Below, piece after piece: positions 1 to 10,835 of a stretch of DNA of 64,000 bases. This stretch comes from Nemertoderma westbladi. Lineage: Eukaryota; Xenacoelomorpha; Nemertodermatida; Nemertodermatidae. The DNA lies in NCBI GenBank assembly GCA_032718475.1, contig JAUCBJ010001045.1, positions 1 through 64,000 on the forward strand, read 5' to 3'. The position numbers and the translations under genes are program-made. The number at the start of each line of letters is the position of its first letter. The first letter of the stretch is position 1. The notes beneath the pieces are model-generated. The model had not been told where the DNA came from. It made no database searches and was given only the letters and a program-made list of their open reading frames with translations.

Positions 1-1825
1 TCATTTATATTATTTGGTGTTTAGTTTCAGTATCTGTCGGCATACCTTAACAACCGTTTCAAAAGTCCTTTTCAGTAATTCCCATGTTGCACGAAGGCCT
101 CTGAATTGTTTCAACAATTCGTGTTTGCATGGTTGGAAAATTGCGACGATCGCAAAGGCTTCAGAACAGTTTCAAAACCTTTTACAGTTTCAAAGCATTT
201 GACATGCTGCGCAAAGGCCTGGATAATTTCGCAGCTATTTCAGTATTTATGAAGCTGCACAAAGACCTCTGAACAATTTAAACAGCTCATTTCAGCATTT
301 ATCATGCTTTACGAATTCTTTTTAACAGTTTCAACAGCTCTTTTCAGTCTTTCTCATGCTGCATGAACTCATGAAGGTCTCTGATTGTCTGAACAGTTCT
401 AACGGCTATTTTCAACATTTCTCATGTTGCATGACAGCATGAAGCCCTTGGAAGTCGGAACAATTTCAACTGTTCTTTTCAGCATTTATCATGCTGCATG
501 AAGGATTCTGAACAGTTTTATGTGCTCTTCTCAGTATTTCTCATGCTGCACGAGGGCTTTTAACAGTTTCAACAGCTCTTTTCAGCATTTCTCATGCTGC
601 ACGAAGGCCTCTAAACAGATTCGACAGCTATTTTCGGCATTCTCATACTGCACGAAGTCCTCTGAACAACTTCAAATGTTATTTTCAGCATTTATCATGC
701 TGCATGAAGGACTCAGAACAGTTTTATCAGCTCTTTTTAGTATTTCTCATGCTGCATGAAGGCCTTTTAGCAGTTTAAACAGCCCTTTTCAGCATTTATC
801 ATGCTGCATGAAGGCCTTTTAGCGGTTTCAACAGCCCTTTTCAGCATTTATCATGCTGCACGAAGGCCTCTGAACAGTTTCAACAGCTATTTTCGGCATT
901 CTCATATTGCTGTATTGCACAAAGCCCTCTGAACTGAACAACTTCAAATTTTATTTTCAGCATTTATCATGCTGCATGAAGGACTCTGAACAGTTTTATC
1001 AGCTCTTTTCAGTATTTTTCATGCTGCATGAAGGCCTTTTGGCCGTTTCAACAGCCCTTTTCAGCATTTATCATGCTGCACGAAGACATCTGAACAGTTT
1101 CAACAGCTATTTTCGGCATTCTCATATTGCACAAAGCCCTCTGAACAACTTCAAATGTTATTTTCAGCATTTTTCATGCTGCATGAAGGACTTTGAACAG
1201 TTTTATAACTTTCAACAGCAATTTGCAGCATTTCTCATGTTGCACGAAGCCATCTGAACAATTTCAACTGTTATTTTCAGCATTTATCATGCTGCATAAA
1301 GAACTCTGAACAGTTTTATCAACTCTTTTCAGTATTTCACATTCTGTGCGAAGGCCTGAAAGTTTCAAAACTTATTTTCAGTCCTTCTCAAGCTGCTCGA
1401 AGACCTCTGAACAGTTTCAACAGCACTTTTCAGCATTTATCATGCTGCACAAAGCTCTGAATAGTTTCATTTCAACATCTATTTTCAGTGTTTATCATGC
1501 TGCACAAAGGTCTCTGAGCAGCTTTGAGAGATCTTTTATGTAGGCCTATTTTTCAAACTGTGCGAAGGTCCCTGGGCAGTTTTATCAGTTCTTTTCAGCC
1601 CTCTGAACAATTTCAACTGCACTTTTCAGCATTTATCATGCTGCACAAAGGACTCTGAACAGTTTTAGTAGCTCTTTTTTAGTATTTAACATGCTGCGCG
1701 AAGGCCTGAATAGTTTCAAAAGCTCTTTTCAGTATTTAAAATGCAGCAAGAATGTCTCTAACTAAAGCGTTTTGACAGCTCGTTTTAGTATTTGTGATGC
1801 TACTTGAAGGCCTCTAAATAGATTT
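1..1825. repeat. degenerate ~51-bp minisatellite array
   Basis: Roughly 35 diverged copies of a 50-53 bp unit whose core reads CATGCTGCACGAAGGCC, then CTGAACAGTTT, then TTTTCAGCATTTAT. The array enters from the left edge and fades out near 1825. Some blocks of four to five units repeat together (about 635-900 and 900-1140), which suggests a higher-order structure. Short open frames across it are by-products of the repeat. Similar wording (GCGCGAAGGCCCCGTGAACG) occurs at about 12416-12435 in a HEATR5B intron. Confidence 0.85.
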
Positions 1826-1861
1826 GGTGGGGGTGAAATGAACATAAGAACCCAGCGTTCA

Positions 1862-2111
1862 TGTCAATATTGACATTAGATGTCAATATTGACATGCAAT
1901 AAAACATATCATGAAAATTATTACAAACAACAATATACATTGGTTGGATTCAACAATATTTTAATTAAAATAGATATTCTCTTTACAAAAAACATTTTCT
2001 ACTTTTCAAATCACAATATTTAAAAAATTTATGATCAAAACATGTCAATATTGACATCATGTCAATTTTGACATGGAACATGTCAATATTGACAACATGT
2101 CAATATTGACA
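1862..2111. repeat. six copies of a 14-bp perfect palindrome
   Basis: TGTCAATATTGACA occurs at 1862-1875, 1881-1894, 2043-2056, 2081-2094 and 2098-2111, with a one-base variant at 2060-2073. The unit is self-complementary. The first pair and the last four are separated by an AT-rich spacer of about 150 bases. It could be a relic of a palindromic satellite or a cluster of binding sites for a dimeric protein; the sequence alone does not decide. Confidence 0.8.
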
Positions 2112-2219
2112 AAGTGCCAGACTGACCTACAGTATGATTGATTATGAGCGATTGGCGAACGATAACCATGCTTTATTTTTTTTTAAATAAATAATTAAAT
2201 TTTTAAAATTTTTTGAAAA

Positions 2220-2300
2220 ACTCCGGCTCCTGCTCCGGCTCCGCCCAAATTGTCCAACTCCGGCTCCGGCTCCGACTCCGGCCAAATCCCAACTCCGATC
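2220..2300. repeat. CTCCGG hexanucleotide-type repeat
   Basis: An imperfect run of CTCCGG/CTCCGA units, with two AAAT-containing breaks, follows an AT-rich poly-A/poly-T stretch. It is probably the tail of a dispersed repeat; no coding content is seen. Confidence 0.6.
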
Positions 2301-3501
2301 GAGCCCTAGTACGTACCCTTCCAAGTTCCAGTGTACTTGTCACACTGGCTGACTGGTGTATGCAGGTATTCCAGTATTGTAGAATTTGGGCCTACTGCTG
2401 TAGCCTATGGCACCTAATGCTGTAATGCAAATTGCTGCATTGGCAAGTGCTCCAAAAACTAGGCCTACACCAGTACACCGCTACACCTGACAGCCTTACC
2501 ACAGTACGGTACTGCAGTAACAGTGCTGTATCAATGTAAATTCAATTAGACTTAATTAAGCAACATAGCAAAGCTAATTTTTCCTAAATTTATGTTCAAA
2601 TGATGCAACTGAGCGAGATAATTAATTTCGTGACTGTGTTTGAGGCTTAAATAAATCTTTTGGGGTGTGTGTGGGCCTGTGTGCCTCCTCCCGCTTGTGT
2701 TTGACTGTGTGCCTATTTTAGTAACATCCCATATTCCTACTGTTTACAACTGCGGATGTACAATAAATATGCAGCTGTTAGCTGTTACTTTGTGAAGTTC
2801 ACTTCCTTCGGTTTTGTTTTTTACGATTAATGTAAACTAAATTCTCAAAATAGAATACATATTAGTCTAATTCTAGGTCTACTTTACCACTACTGTACTG
2901 TGTAATGTAATAATAGAATAGTTAGTGCAATGTAGTGATGATAAGCGGCATATCGAAATAATCATGTAGTGGTGCAACGCGAACTTGTGGTTTAGGCCTG
3001 GAAGGTCTAGAAATTTTTTTAATGTGGCAGACCTAGGTCAGTAGGTGCGTTCAAGGTTTTTCCATGTGTTATTAATTTTGTATTCTACTGTCTGTAGAAC
3101 TCCTCTTTTTCTATTACTGTAACTTCTTAAATAAAATAGATGTAGGCCTACAGTTATGTTATGTTAGAGCTCCGACATTGAATTGTTTATTGAACTCGTT
3201 ATTCATAAAGTTCTTACTTAAAATTTTTTTAAATAACCGTTACACCTCGGTACGAGGTAACAGATTGTATTAAATAGTTTAAAAAATTTGATAGCACAAA
3301 ATTTAACACAATCCAACAAATTACAGCAGGTTATAGGAGCACAAGTACATATACGGCTTCTAGCTTGTTGCGAGATCTGATATGTAGCGAGGGACAGAAT
3401 GTACAAGATAGAGCGTTGTAGCGGTCTGAACAGTCTCTGAGGCAGATACACTTAAAAGTACTTCAAATTTGCAGGCCTGTATTGGTGAGTTTGTAAAAAG
3501 T
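2301..3501. other. intergenic, no gene seen
   Basis: AT-rich sequence with scattered TAGGCCTA-like palindromes. TTTGCAG at 3468-3474 could be a splice acceptor for a 5' UTR exon of the methyltransferase gene that follows, but no partner donor can be fixed. Confidence 0.5.
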
Positions 3502-4344
3502 ATGAGTTTATTTGAAGATTATAACACCATAAGTTTACGGTACGATGAAACACGTTCACCTCCTGGTGTCACCAGCTATGCGTCCAAACTTCCACAGTTA
3601 ACTGGTAAGGGACTCAGTGAGCTGCACGTACTGGACGCCGGATGCGGGACCGGTAACTATGCGAAAGAGTTGCTGGACGCGGGTCTGGGGAAGGTTACCT
3701 GTCTAGACGCCAACTCGGGTATGTTGTCCAAAGCGAAACTGAAACTAAATGAATACGTTAAACAAGGAAGAGTTGGGTTCATAGAAGCTGTTTTGCCAGA
3801 TATGCCAATAAATTATGAATCTATTGATGTTGTTATGTTTAATTTTGTTCTCCATCATGTGGAAAGCGATTATGTAAATTACTCTAAGACAAGGGAAACC
3901 ATGGTTAATGTTTGTAAACAGTTATCGTCTAGGGTCATTGTATGTATTGCAGCATTCACACCCCAACAATTACGCGAATCTCTTTGGTTCTACAAGTTGC
4001 TACCGGAAAGAATCATGCAACGAGGTGAAAAGATGTTCATTCAAAGAAAAGATTTGGAACCAATACTCCAGGAGGTTGGTTTCAATTCTTATGAAAATCT
4101 GATGATATGTGAGAGTGTTCTCTCGGAAGATGATTACTACAATCATACAGCGATACTCAACAAATCGTGGCGAAGTAATCTTTCTTTATGGAACCTACTA
4201 ACAGCTGAAGAAGATAAATTCTTCGAAAGCAATATACGGGAATTAATAGATAGCGGAGAATGGGCTGAAATTGTCGCAGTTTGTGAGAGTCGGAGGAAGG
4301 CTATAGGTGATTGCTGTCTCAGCTTTGCTTACAATGTTATATAA
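3502..4344 (+). CDS. class I SAM-dependent methyltransferase (type 11-like)
   Basis: Intronless 280-residue frame. I start it at the ATG at 3502 (A at -3); the frame stays open a little further 5' but has no earlier ATG. Motif I of Rossmann-fold methyltransferases is plain: VLDAGCGTGNY at residues 43-53 binds S-adenosylmethionine. An acidic residue ending beta-2 follows in VTCLDANSGML, and a motif IV-like MFNFVLHHV lies near residues 118-126. The C-terminal half fits the substrate-binding part of the small-molecule methyltransferase group (UbiE/arsenite methyltransferase-like), but the acceptor cannot be told. A polyadenylation signal AATAAA lies at 4382-4387, 38 bases after the stop. The lack of introns fits a small retrocopy, an intron-poor gene or transfer; none is proven. 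Confidence 0.85.
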   Translation: MSLFEDYNTISLRYDETRSPPGVTSYASKLPQLTGKGLSELHVLDAGCGTGNYAKELLDAGLGKVTCLDANSGMLSKAKLKLNEYVKQGRVGFIEAVLPDMPINYESIDVVMFNFVLHHVESDYVNYSKTRETMVNVCKQLSSRVIVCIAAFTPQQLRESLWFYKLLPERIMQRGEKMFIQRKDLEPILQEVGFNSYENLMICESVLSEDDYYNHTAILNKSWRSNLSLWNLLTAEEDKFFESNIRELIDSGEWAEIVAVCESRRKAIGDCCLSFAYNVI

Positions 4345-4381
4345 TTTTGTATGTATAAGGTGCAACGAAAATAACAACGAA

Positions 4382-4387
4382 AATAAA
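4382..4387 (+). promoter_or_regulatory. putative polyadenylation signal of the methyltransferase gene
   Basis: AATAAA 38 bases after the methyltransferase stop codon, in the right orientation. The hexamer is common in AT-rich DNA, so the call rests on position. Confidence 0.5.
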
Positions 4388-4659
4388 AGTATAGGGGGAC
4401 ATTATTGGTCAGCAATAAACTATTAAGTAAATAATATTTATATGTGAAGGGCTACAACAATAACAACTTTGGTTAGGTTCATTATTAATTATTGTCCATA
4501 CTGTATTATGTTTTATACTGTATGAGTTGTCATACAGGGGTTACTGTAAAATGAGACTGCCAAGAATGAGTCCATAACGTGTAGGGGAAGGACGTATGTA
4601 CAATAGTTGAAAGACCTTTATGTTACTAATGTACTTTACCCGGATTATATTAACTGCTC

Positions 4660-5539
4660 TTAAGGGGGGGTATCCCCCCCCCCCATGAACCTTTTTTTAA
4701 TATGGCTGTCATTTAGTGTTAACTTATAATATTGCTATTTTGTCATGGCCAACCTCTGTATGGAAGGCCAAATAGCCTTTATAGTAAAATTTGTAGCCAC
4801 CCCCTAGCGGCTGGTGGCGGAATTAAAGATTTCACTAAAATTGCTACTAGTCCCTCAATTTTGGTCCAAATTTCTTGAAACCAACTTTTTTGGACTCTAA
4901 AAAAGTGATCGACTATACAAAAGTTGTCTTATAGAATTTTTAATTAGCCAATTTTATTTTAATTATTAATTTAATTAATTAATTATCATATTTTTAATTA
5001 AAAATGGCTAATTAGAAAAAATGGTAATATTTCTCAAAATTCCATAAGATAACTTTTAAAGAGCTTCCAAAGCTTGTTCGAATGAGCCATAAACAAAGAA
5101 AATTGGTTGAAAAATGACGGAGGAGTAGTAATTTGAAACTGAAAAATGTCATTCCGAGAAAATGCCCTTCAAAGTTTAAACCGTCCCGCCAAAATTGGCT
5201 GTCTGTGTTCTGGTTGGTTAATTATTTCTGGCACGAATGATGCACACCAACGAGCTACAATGTTCATTACTGGGGTTTTCGGGGTCGCTGATTTCATTTC
5301 CGATGTCAGTTTTAATTTTTCGTGGAATCGAGTCTATCTGTCGGTTTTCTGTCTTTCTTACAATTTGACGGACAGACCGTCATACGGAAAAACAGTGATA
5401 ACTCGAGAACTGAAAGAGGTCTCACTAAGCGGTTTTCAGAATTGTAATCCTCATTAAATTCTGCTCTAGGTGAAATAAAGAAACAATAATTTGAAAATTT
5501 TACCTGAGGAGGGGTATACCCCCCCCCCCCCCCCCTTAA
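4660..5539 (-). mobile_element. non-autonomous TTAA-flanked element with G/C homopolymer ends (copy A)
   Basis: TTAA at 4660-4663 and again at 5536-5539 frames an 872-bp element. Its ends are G7-TAT-C11 (4664-4684) and GGGG-TATA-C17 (5511-5535), inverted relative to each other and each able to fold on itself. No transposase is seen; the 5146-5457 frame is repeat sequence. The interior matches, in reverse, 35990-36869 and 40770-41596 (shared words GCGCGGGAAGGTT, TTCTCGAG, GACGGACAGA). TTAA duplication is typical of piggyBac-class transposons, but the homopolymer termini are unusual. Confidence 0.7.
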
Positions 5540-6779
5540 CTTTATGATGTGATTCCATCTAAAAAGTTGATATGGTTATCAACAGGTAAACACAAAGTAT
5601 TATGAAAATCTACGAATAGCTGAAACATAGCACGGTCGGTTCATTCTATTGATTGAACAGCTGTCGTGGTATCTTTAAGGGATAACTTGAGATCATCACA
5701 AGTAGAAGTGTTGCATTGAAACCAAGCTGTTCAGTTGATAGTAAAATCGCGATTTTCTGGGGTATCCTCGAGTTCCGAATGGATGATAACAGTTTTAAGA
5801 AAGAGCTCAGCACGAATATACCACGGTAGTTTCAAGGGTCTAATATGGAACACTTGTAGAAAACAAGAGCTTTTATAATACTAACTTTTCATTTTTGGAG
5901 GATTCCCATTCTACCATGACTGAGGCTGAGGTCGAACACCTATTAGGTAATGCTTTAAAAAAAATTTTATTTTAAATTTTTTATATAAATTATTTACAGT
6001 AATACGACGTTTGAAGAAGTATTCCGCGCAGTTGCCATGGTAACTGGATTTTGAAAATTATGACAATAATTATGGCTTCATATGCTATTTTTCCTGTACT
6101 CAGTGATTTTCAAATTCACCTCACTTTTGCGCTTCAACATAACAATTTTCCAAAATTATACTTTTGTAAAATTGTATGCATTTATCAATTTTACATCATA
6201 ACAGATGATGCAGCCATGTAAAAAATAAAATTTGTCAAATCATTTTGAACTTTACCGGTATGTCTATAATTTGGTAAAACAAAACAATAATTCAATATTT
6301 AGGCCTACAGTTGAATTAATCAAGGTTTATGACGTCCAGTATGGAGAAGGATGAGAACATTCAGGTCTGTTATGTTATGATGCCGCCAGGGCTACAGGAG
6401 CAATATCTGCAAGTTGGTGTAATAGACATATGGTGAGATAGACATTGTAGTTAAATAATAATTAATATATAATTTAATAACTGATTTGTCTTGATGGCTA
6501 AGAGATGGAATCTCCCTGCACCTGGCATAAGAAATCAACAACAAGAAATGTTGAAATTTTAACTAAATAATATAGAAAAAAAAAAATGTCTATGAAAAAA
6601 GGATACCTTATAGGTCCCAATATATTGACAAGTCCATTAAGTTATATTAACCAACACTAATCAACAAATCTGTTACTGCAATTAATAATATCAATAACCA
6701 ACCAGTTGTAAATAATTATAATCGAAACTAAAAATAAACTACAAATAAATAAGTTATTATATTAAAATTACAAACAAAA
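5540..6779. other. intergenic / HEATR5B 3' side, no gene seen
   Basis: AT-rich sequence between the TTAA element and the HEATR5B stop codon. It should hold the 3' UTR of HEATR5B (minus strand); I could not settle on a polyadenylation site. Confidence 0.5.
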
Positions 6780-9700
6780 TTATTTAAAACCAGTAAAATC
6801 CATCTTTAATTTAATCGATGGTTGAGCCGAGGGTCTAGTGGATTTATTACTAAGAATTGATTGGCCAGGAGACCGGGGCTTCGACTTCGCTGCGATAATG
6901 GCGGACTCCAAGGCCCCCTTGAGGCGGGGTGCTGCGGACATAACAACCTTAAACTGCTGCGGATACAACGGCCCAATAGTCATTAATCTCTGCAGACAGT
7001 AGTCTCTAACGCAAGATTCACTACTGGGAGTCAGGAAGGCTATGAGGACGGGGACAAGAACCGATATGAGCGAGACTTTATGGTCATCTATCGATTTACT
7101 TACAACAATCTCGGCGCACTTAATGCATTCTACAAGCAGCGGGAACTCTAAAGGATCGAACTCAGCGGAGCAATCCACTGACTGTAGATGATGGATCACT
7201 GCAGGGGCCATCCCTCGAATAAAATACCTCGAAATATCGAGACTTTCCGATTGAAACAACAGAACTAACTGGCGTACCAGATGTATCTTTGATATGTAAT
7301 CCGGATTGTTCCAGAGATCGTTGAAGATATCTAAACTGGACTCCATAATGTGGACATTGGATGCGATAGAATGATGGGCCTTGACTAGTAAACGAGTTAG
7401 TATAAAGGTTGATGAGATACCGTCTAGTCTGTTACGCTCTGAGTAGTCTATTACAGAGCATAACGTGCTGCGCGATAGGGTTACTCGTTCCGCTCGGTCG
7501 CTGTCCAGTTGCTGTTCTAGTATATCGGTAACCTGGGCAACACAGACCCGTAGAGTCTCATGCACTTGCCCCGGGACCACGCACTGCCCGTAATGGGCCA
7601 TCACGCTGGTCAATATGTGCAGCACCGTCGGGACCACGTTGCCGTAGCAACCGTCTGCGCAGGAGGGAGATTCCAGACAAAGATTCACGGCAAGAGATAG
7701 CAGACGCACGGTCGAACCAATGAGACTGCGGGAATCGGAGTCGAAACAACTGCCAATCAGAGAGGGGTTTCCATGGCCACCGGACGACTTGTAAATACTC
7801 AACCCGGGAACGTGGCGAAACAGCAAACAGATGGCGATCTCTAGAACGGCGAAGACAACCGAACGGCCCGGCTCGATGTTATCCATTGCCTCCGAGGTCG
7901 ATTGTTCGGTACAATCGGAATCAACTGACTTCCCGGAATCACCCGACTTTCCGGAATCACATAGGGAAGCGCTAACTGCCCGCTCGACTATTCTGGCCAC
8001 CAAGTTGTGCAACGCGATATCATTTTTGGTCAACAAAAGTCGATGTAGAACATTTAGTAATTCTATTACCAATTGTGAATTTTTTGACATCAAAAGTTTC
8101 GTTTCGTCGGCGGAAAAAAGTTGGAAAAGTGATTTTAAAACTATTTCAATGTTGTCTAACTTTTCGTCTCCTCTTTTAGACGAAAGACATTCAGTACAAA
8201 TCCCGAAGATGAGGTGGATGCGGTCCTTAATGATGTCCTCGGTGGACTTCGCGAGGATGGCCGGTAGCAGCGGGAAGCCGCCGTAGGTGGCGGGCTGCGC
8301 CACACTACGGTGGCAGTCAGCCTTCTCCCGCTCTGTGCCGCCGAAACCGCCACCGTCGGTCAGCCACAGCGTGGCGGCGTGCAGAACAGTTGCCCAGCAA
8401 CCGAGATAGATGGGCCGGACGGCCTGCGCGGAATCCGGCGAGTAGAAGGCGCCTCCTTCCGCCGGAAGTTGGCCATCGTAATCCCGAGGTAGACTCAGCA
8501 GCCCGTAGTCCCTCAGTAAACTGAACCAATAGCGACTCAGCAGTTTCAACTCCGGTTCAACCAATTCAAACAACGATTCATCGTTATTTTCCACCTTAGA
8601 ATTAACAGCCACAACGTATATAGTCGCCCACGCCTTTACAACCGCGAGAGTTTCCAGCGTACATGCGGCCTCGCTGTACAACAAAGGGACTCCCTCCGAC
8701 TTCATCCCGATTCGAACTCGCGACAAACTCGTCACCATCAGCTGATGGACCCGCCGCAGATCCCCGGGGTCACTGAGCACCCCGCTGGCGACCCAGACGC
8801 TCAGCACGTCGCAGGCTGTCGCCATCACGTTGGCCGGGGTCCCGTCGACCGCGGTGAAGGCGGGACGCAACGCGGCCCCGACCTGCGCCTGGAACTGCTC
8901 GAGGAGTCGGGCCTCCGGGAAGTCCGGGTCCGGAACCGCCCCGAACCGGTCCACTAGGTCGCGCAACGCGCGGAGTCCCTCCAACCTAAGGGGGTCGCTG
9001 GTCGACGTAGCGGCGACGAACACCATCCTGACCAGCTCCCCGGTCCGCTGCACCAGGTAGACACCCCCACCGCTAGCCACCCGCTCTCTCGCCAACTCCG
9101 CGTTGAAATGCGCCTCGGAGTCGGACCTACAGACCGCGACGATCCTTCGGAGACACTCAGTCGCGAAGAGTTTACTTCTCCATCGGGGTTCCTTCAACGC
9201 TTCTTCGGAACCCCGATGGAACACAGCGGAATCATCCTCATCTTCGGGCTCCCCTTCCTCCTTACCATCCTCCTTACCCTTACCACTCCTCTCCGACGAC
9301 GTGCATAGAACTCGCACCAACAGTTTCAACCAGATGTCCAGCTTCGAGCAACCCAACTCTGTGACCAGACTGGTGAGAGTGTCTTTAATGTCCCCCACCA
9401 TTTGCTCATCAGTTTCCTCGTGTAACATATCGAACAAAGTGTTTTCTATGTCCCTACCGGCTTCCCCAGCCGCCATGTAGTTGGCGATATCGCGGCTCTC
9501 TCGCTGCGCCAACTGTCGCAGACACCCTATGGCGGCGCGCCTCAGCTGTAGATGGGCGCTCGCGAGGTGCGCCACCAGGTGCGGCACCAGGTTGGCGAGG
9601 TTCACATGCCGCGGCGCGAACAGATGGAGTTGCTGCAGACAGCTGATCGCTTCGGCCTGTACGAGCCGATCGGTGTGGGTCAGCATGATCTCGCAGCCGA

Positions 9701-10835
9701 CGAGGCAACTGCCGCGGGCCGTGGCGATCTGCGACGTGTTGGTCTGCAACTCCGGGCCGAGCGTAGTGATGAGAGCGGCGAGACACCTGCCGAGACACTG
9801 GTGCAGGTCCGCGGTGGCCCCGGTGACGGAGAGCAGCATGGCGACGACGAGGGCGAGAGTGGGTTCCACGTAGGAGCGAAACAAGGGGCCTCCGGAATCC
9901 GCGATCAAGGACAGCGCATGTATGGACCAGGCCTGGACGGCGGGGGAACTAGCGTCCTGCGCCAAGGCCAGCAGGATGGACACGCTCGTGTTGAGATGCT
10001 GCCCCGAGCCCATCCCGCCCACGTACCGGTGCAGACAACCCAGCACCAAGGAGTTACCCGTTCTAGAATGCACGTCTCGCGAGGTTTTCAAGCGATCGAA
10101 TGTGCTCTGAACGATCTCAGCGACGAAGGAATTCTCTCTGACGACTTGAGCCATCCTCCCCAAGGTCTCCCCCGCGGCGCAGCGGAGGATCGGGTTGGCG
10201 TTGTTCAACCCGGAGAGAACGAGATCGCTCGCGGCAACTAGAACCTCTTTAGAACCGAGTCCGGATTTCGCATCAGCTAGACACTTTAGCGCGCAGAGAA
10301 TCGTGGTGAATATATTGACTTGCATGGATTCCTGTCGGTTGGCGGATTTCGCTTGTTTGAGACATTCGGCGAAATGTTGCAGCATCTGTAGTCGATGTTT
10401 GTGAGCGACGCTGGGGAACATTAAACCGAAGAGAGCGATCGAGGCGTCTATAACGGCGACGCCTAAAGGCAGCGGTCCTGGGGGAGAGTTGCTGCGGGAG
10501 ACGGTGTACAGGGCGGTGGCGTCGTGCTCCAAGGCGCCGCTGCCGCTCGCCGAGTTCGGGGCGAGTTGGTCCTCGACGGGGGATTCGTCGGTTTCCTCCA
10601 GCCACGAGGATCCCAACACTACCGAGTCGTTGGGATGGCAGACGGAGCGTAGCAGACTGGTGGTCGTCGTGGCCACGTTGTCCGTCAGCGTGAACTCGGC
10701 TACGAGTTCGCGTAGGACGATGTTGAACTTATTCTCGTAGACGTGGATAGGGAGCAGCGCGAGAGTTCGGTAGAGTCGCAAACGGAACATTGCTGCCGCA
10801 GCGCGAAGCTGGTAACCGTTGGCGCGAACTATATC
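6780..10835 (-). CDS. HEATR5B: HEATR5B exon 4 (terminal, 4 kb)
   Basis: Acceptor TTCATCCCAG|GATATAGTT, phase 0, then 1351 codons and TAA at 6782-6780. It codes the C-terminal two thirds of the protein, including RTGNSLVLGCLHRYVGGMGS, GSGQHLNTSVSILLALAQD and FAPRHVNLANLVPHLVAHL. An acidic linker (GKEDGKEEGEPEDEDD) sits where vertebrate proteins also have one. Frames on the opposite strand in this exon are shadows. Confidence 0.96.
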   Translation of the reverse strand, partial: DIVRANGYQLRAAAAMFRLRLYRTLALLPIHVYENKFNIVLRELVAEFTLTDNVATTTTSLLRSVCHPNDSVVLGSSWLEETDESPVEDQLAPNSASGSGALEHDATALYTVSRSNSPPGPLPLGVAVIDASIALFGLMFPSVAHKHRLQMLQHFAECLKQAKSANRQESMQVNIFTTILCALKCLADAKSGLGSKEVLVAASDLVLSGLNNANPILRCAAGETLGRMAQVVRENSFVAEIVQSTFDRLKTSRDVHSRTGNSLVLGCLHRYVGGMGSGQHLNTSVSILLALAQDASSPAVQAWSIHALSLIADSGGPLFRSYVEPTLALVVAMLLSVTGATADLHQCLGRCLAALITTLGPELQTNTSQIATARGSCLVGCEIMLTHTDRLVQAEAISCLQQLHLFAPRHVNLANLVPHLVAHLASAHLQLRRAAIGCLRQLAQRESRDIANYMAAGEAGRDIENTLFDMLHEETDEQMVGDIKDTLTSLVTELGCSKLDIWLKLLVRVLCTSSERSGKGKEDGKEEGEPEDEDDSAVFHRGSEEALKEPRWRSKLFATECLRRIVAVCRSDSEAHFNAELARERVASGGGVYLVQRTGELVRMVFVAATSTSDPLRLEGLRALRDLVDRFGAVPDPDFPEARLLEQFQAQVGAALRPAFTAVDGTPANVMATACDVLSVWVASGVLSDPGDLRRVHQLMVTSLSRVRIGMKSEGVPLLYSEAACTLETLAVVKAWATIYVVAVNSKVENNDESLFELVEPELKLLSRYWFSLLRDYGLLSLPRDYDGQLPAEGGAFYSPDSAQAVRPIYLGCWATVLHAATLWLTDGGGFGGTEREKADCHRSVAQPATYGGFPLLPAILAKSTEDIIKDRIHLIFGICTECLSSKRGDEKLDNIEIVLKSLFQLFSADETKLLMSKNSQLVIELLNVLHRLLLTKNDIALHNLVARIVERAVSASLCDSGKSGDSGKSVDSDCTEQSTSEAMDNIEPGRSVVFAVLEIAICLLFRHVPGLSIYKSSGGHGNPSLIGSCFDSDSRSLIGSTVRLLSLAVNLCLESPSCADGCYGNVVPTVLHILTSVMAHYGQCVVPGQVHETLRVCVAQVTDILEQQLDSDRAERVTLSRSTLCSVIDYSERNRLDGISSTFILTRLLVKAHHSIASNVHIMESSLDIFNDLWNNPDYISKIHLVRQLVLLFQSESLDISRYFIRGMAPAVIHHLQSVDCSAEFDPLEFPLLVECIKCAEIVVSKSIDDHKVSLISVLVPVLIAFLTPSSESCVRDYCLQRLMTIGPLYPQQFKVVMSAAPRLKGALESAIIAAKSKPRSPGQSILSNKSTRPSAQPSIKLKMDFTGFK

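Noticed and set aside
3218..3451. 77-codon minus-strand frame upstream of the methyltransferase
   Set aside because: No ATG-led domain or family resemblance; it lies where the promoter should be.
5146..5457. 103-codon frame
   Set aside because: It lies in the TTAA-family repeat and is not conserved as a frame in copies B and C.
7831..10740. Antisense frames over HEATR5B exon 4
   Set aside because: They are shadows in GC-rich coding sequence; the minus strand is firmly assigned to HEATR5B.
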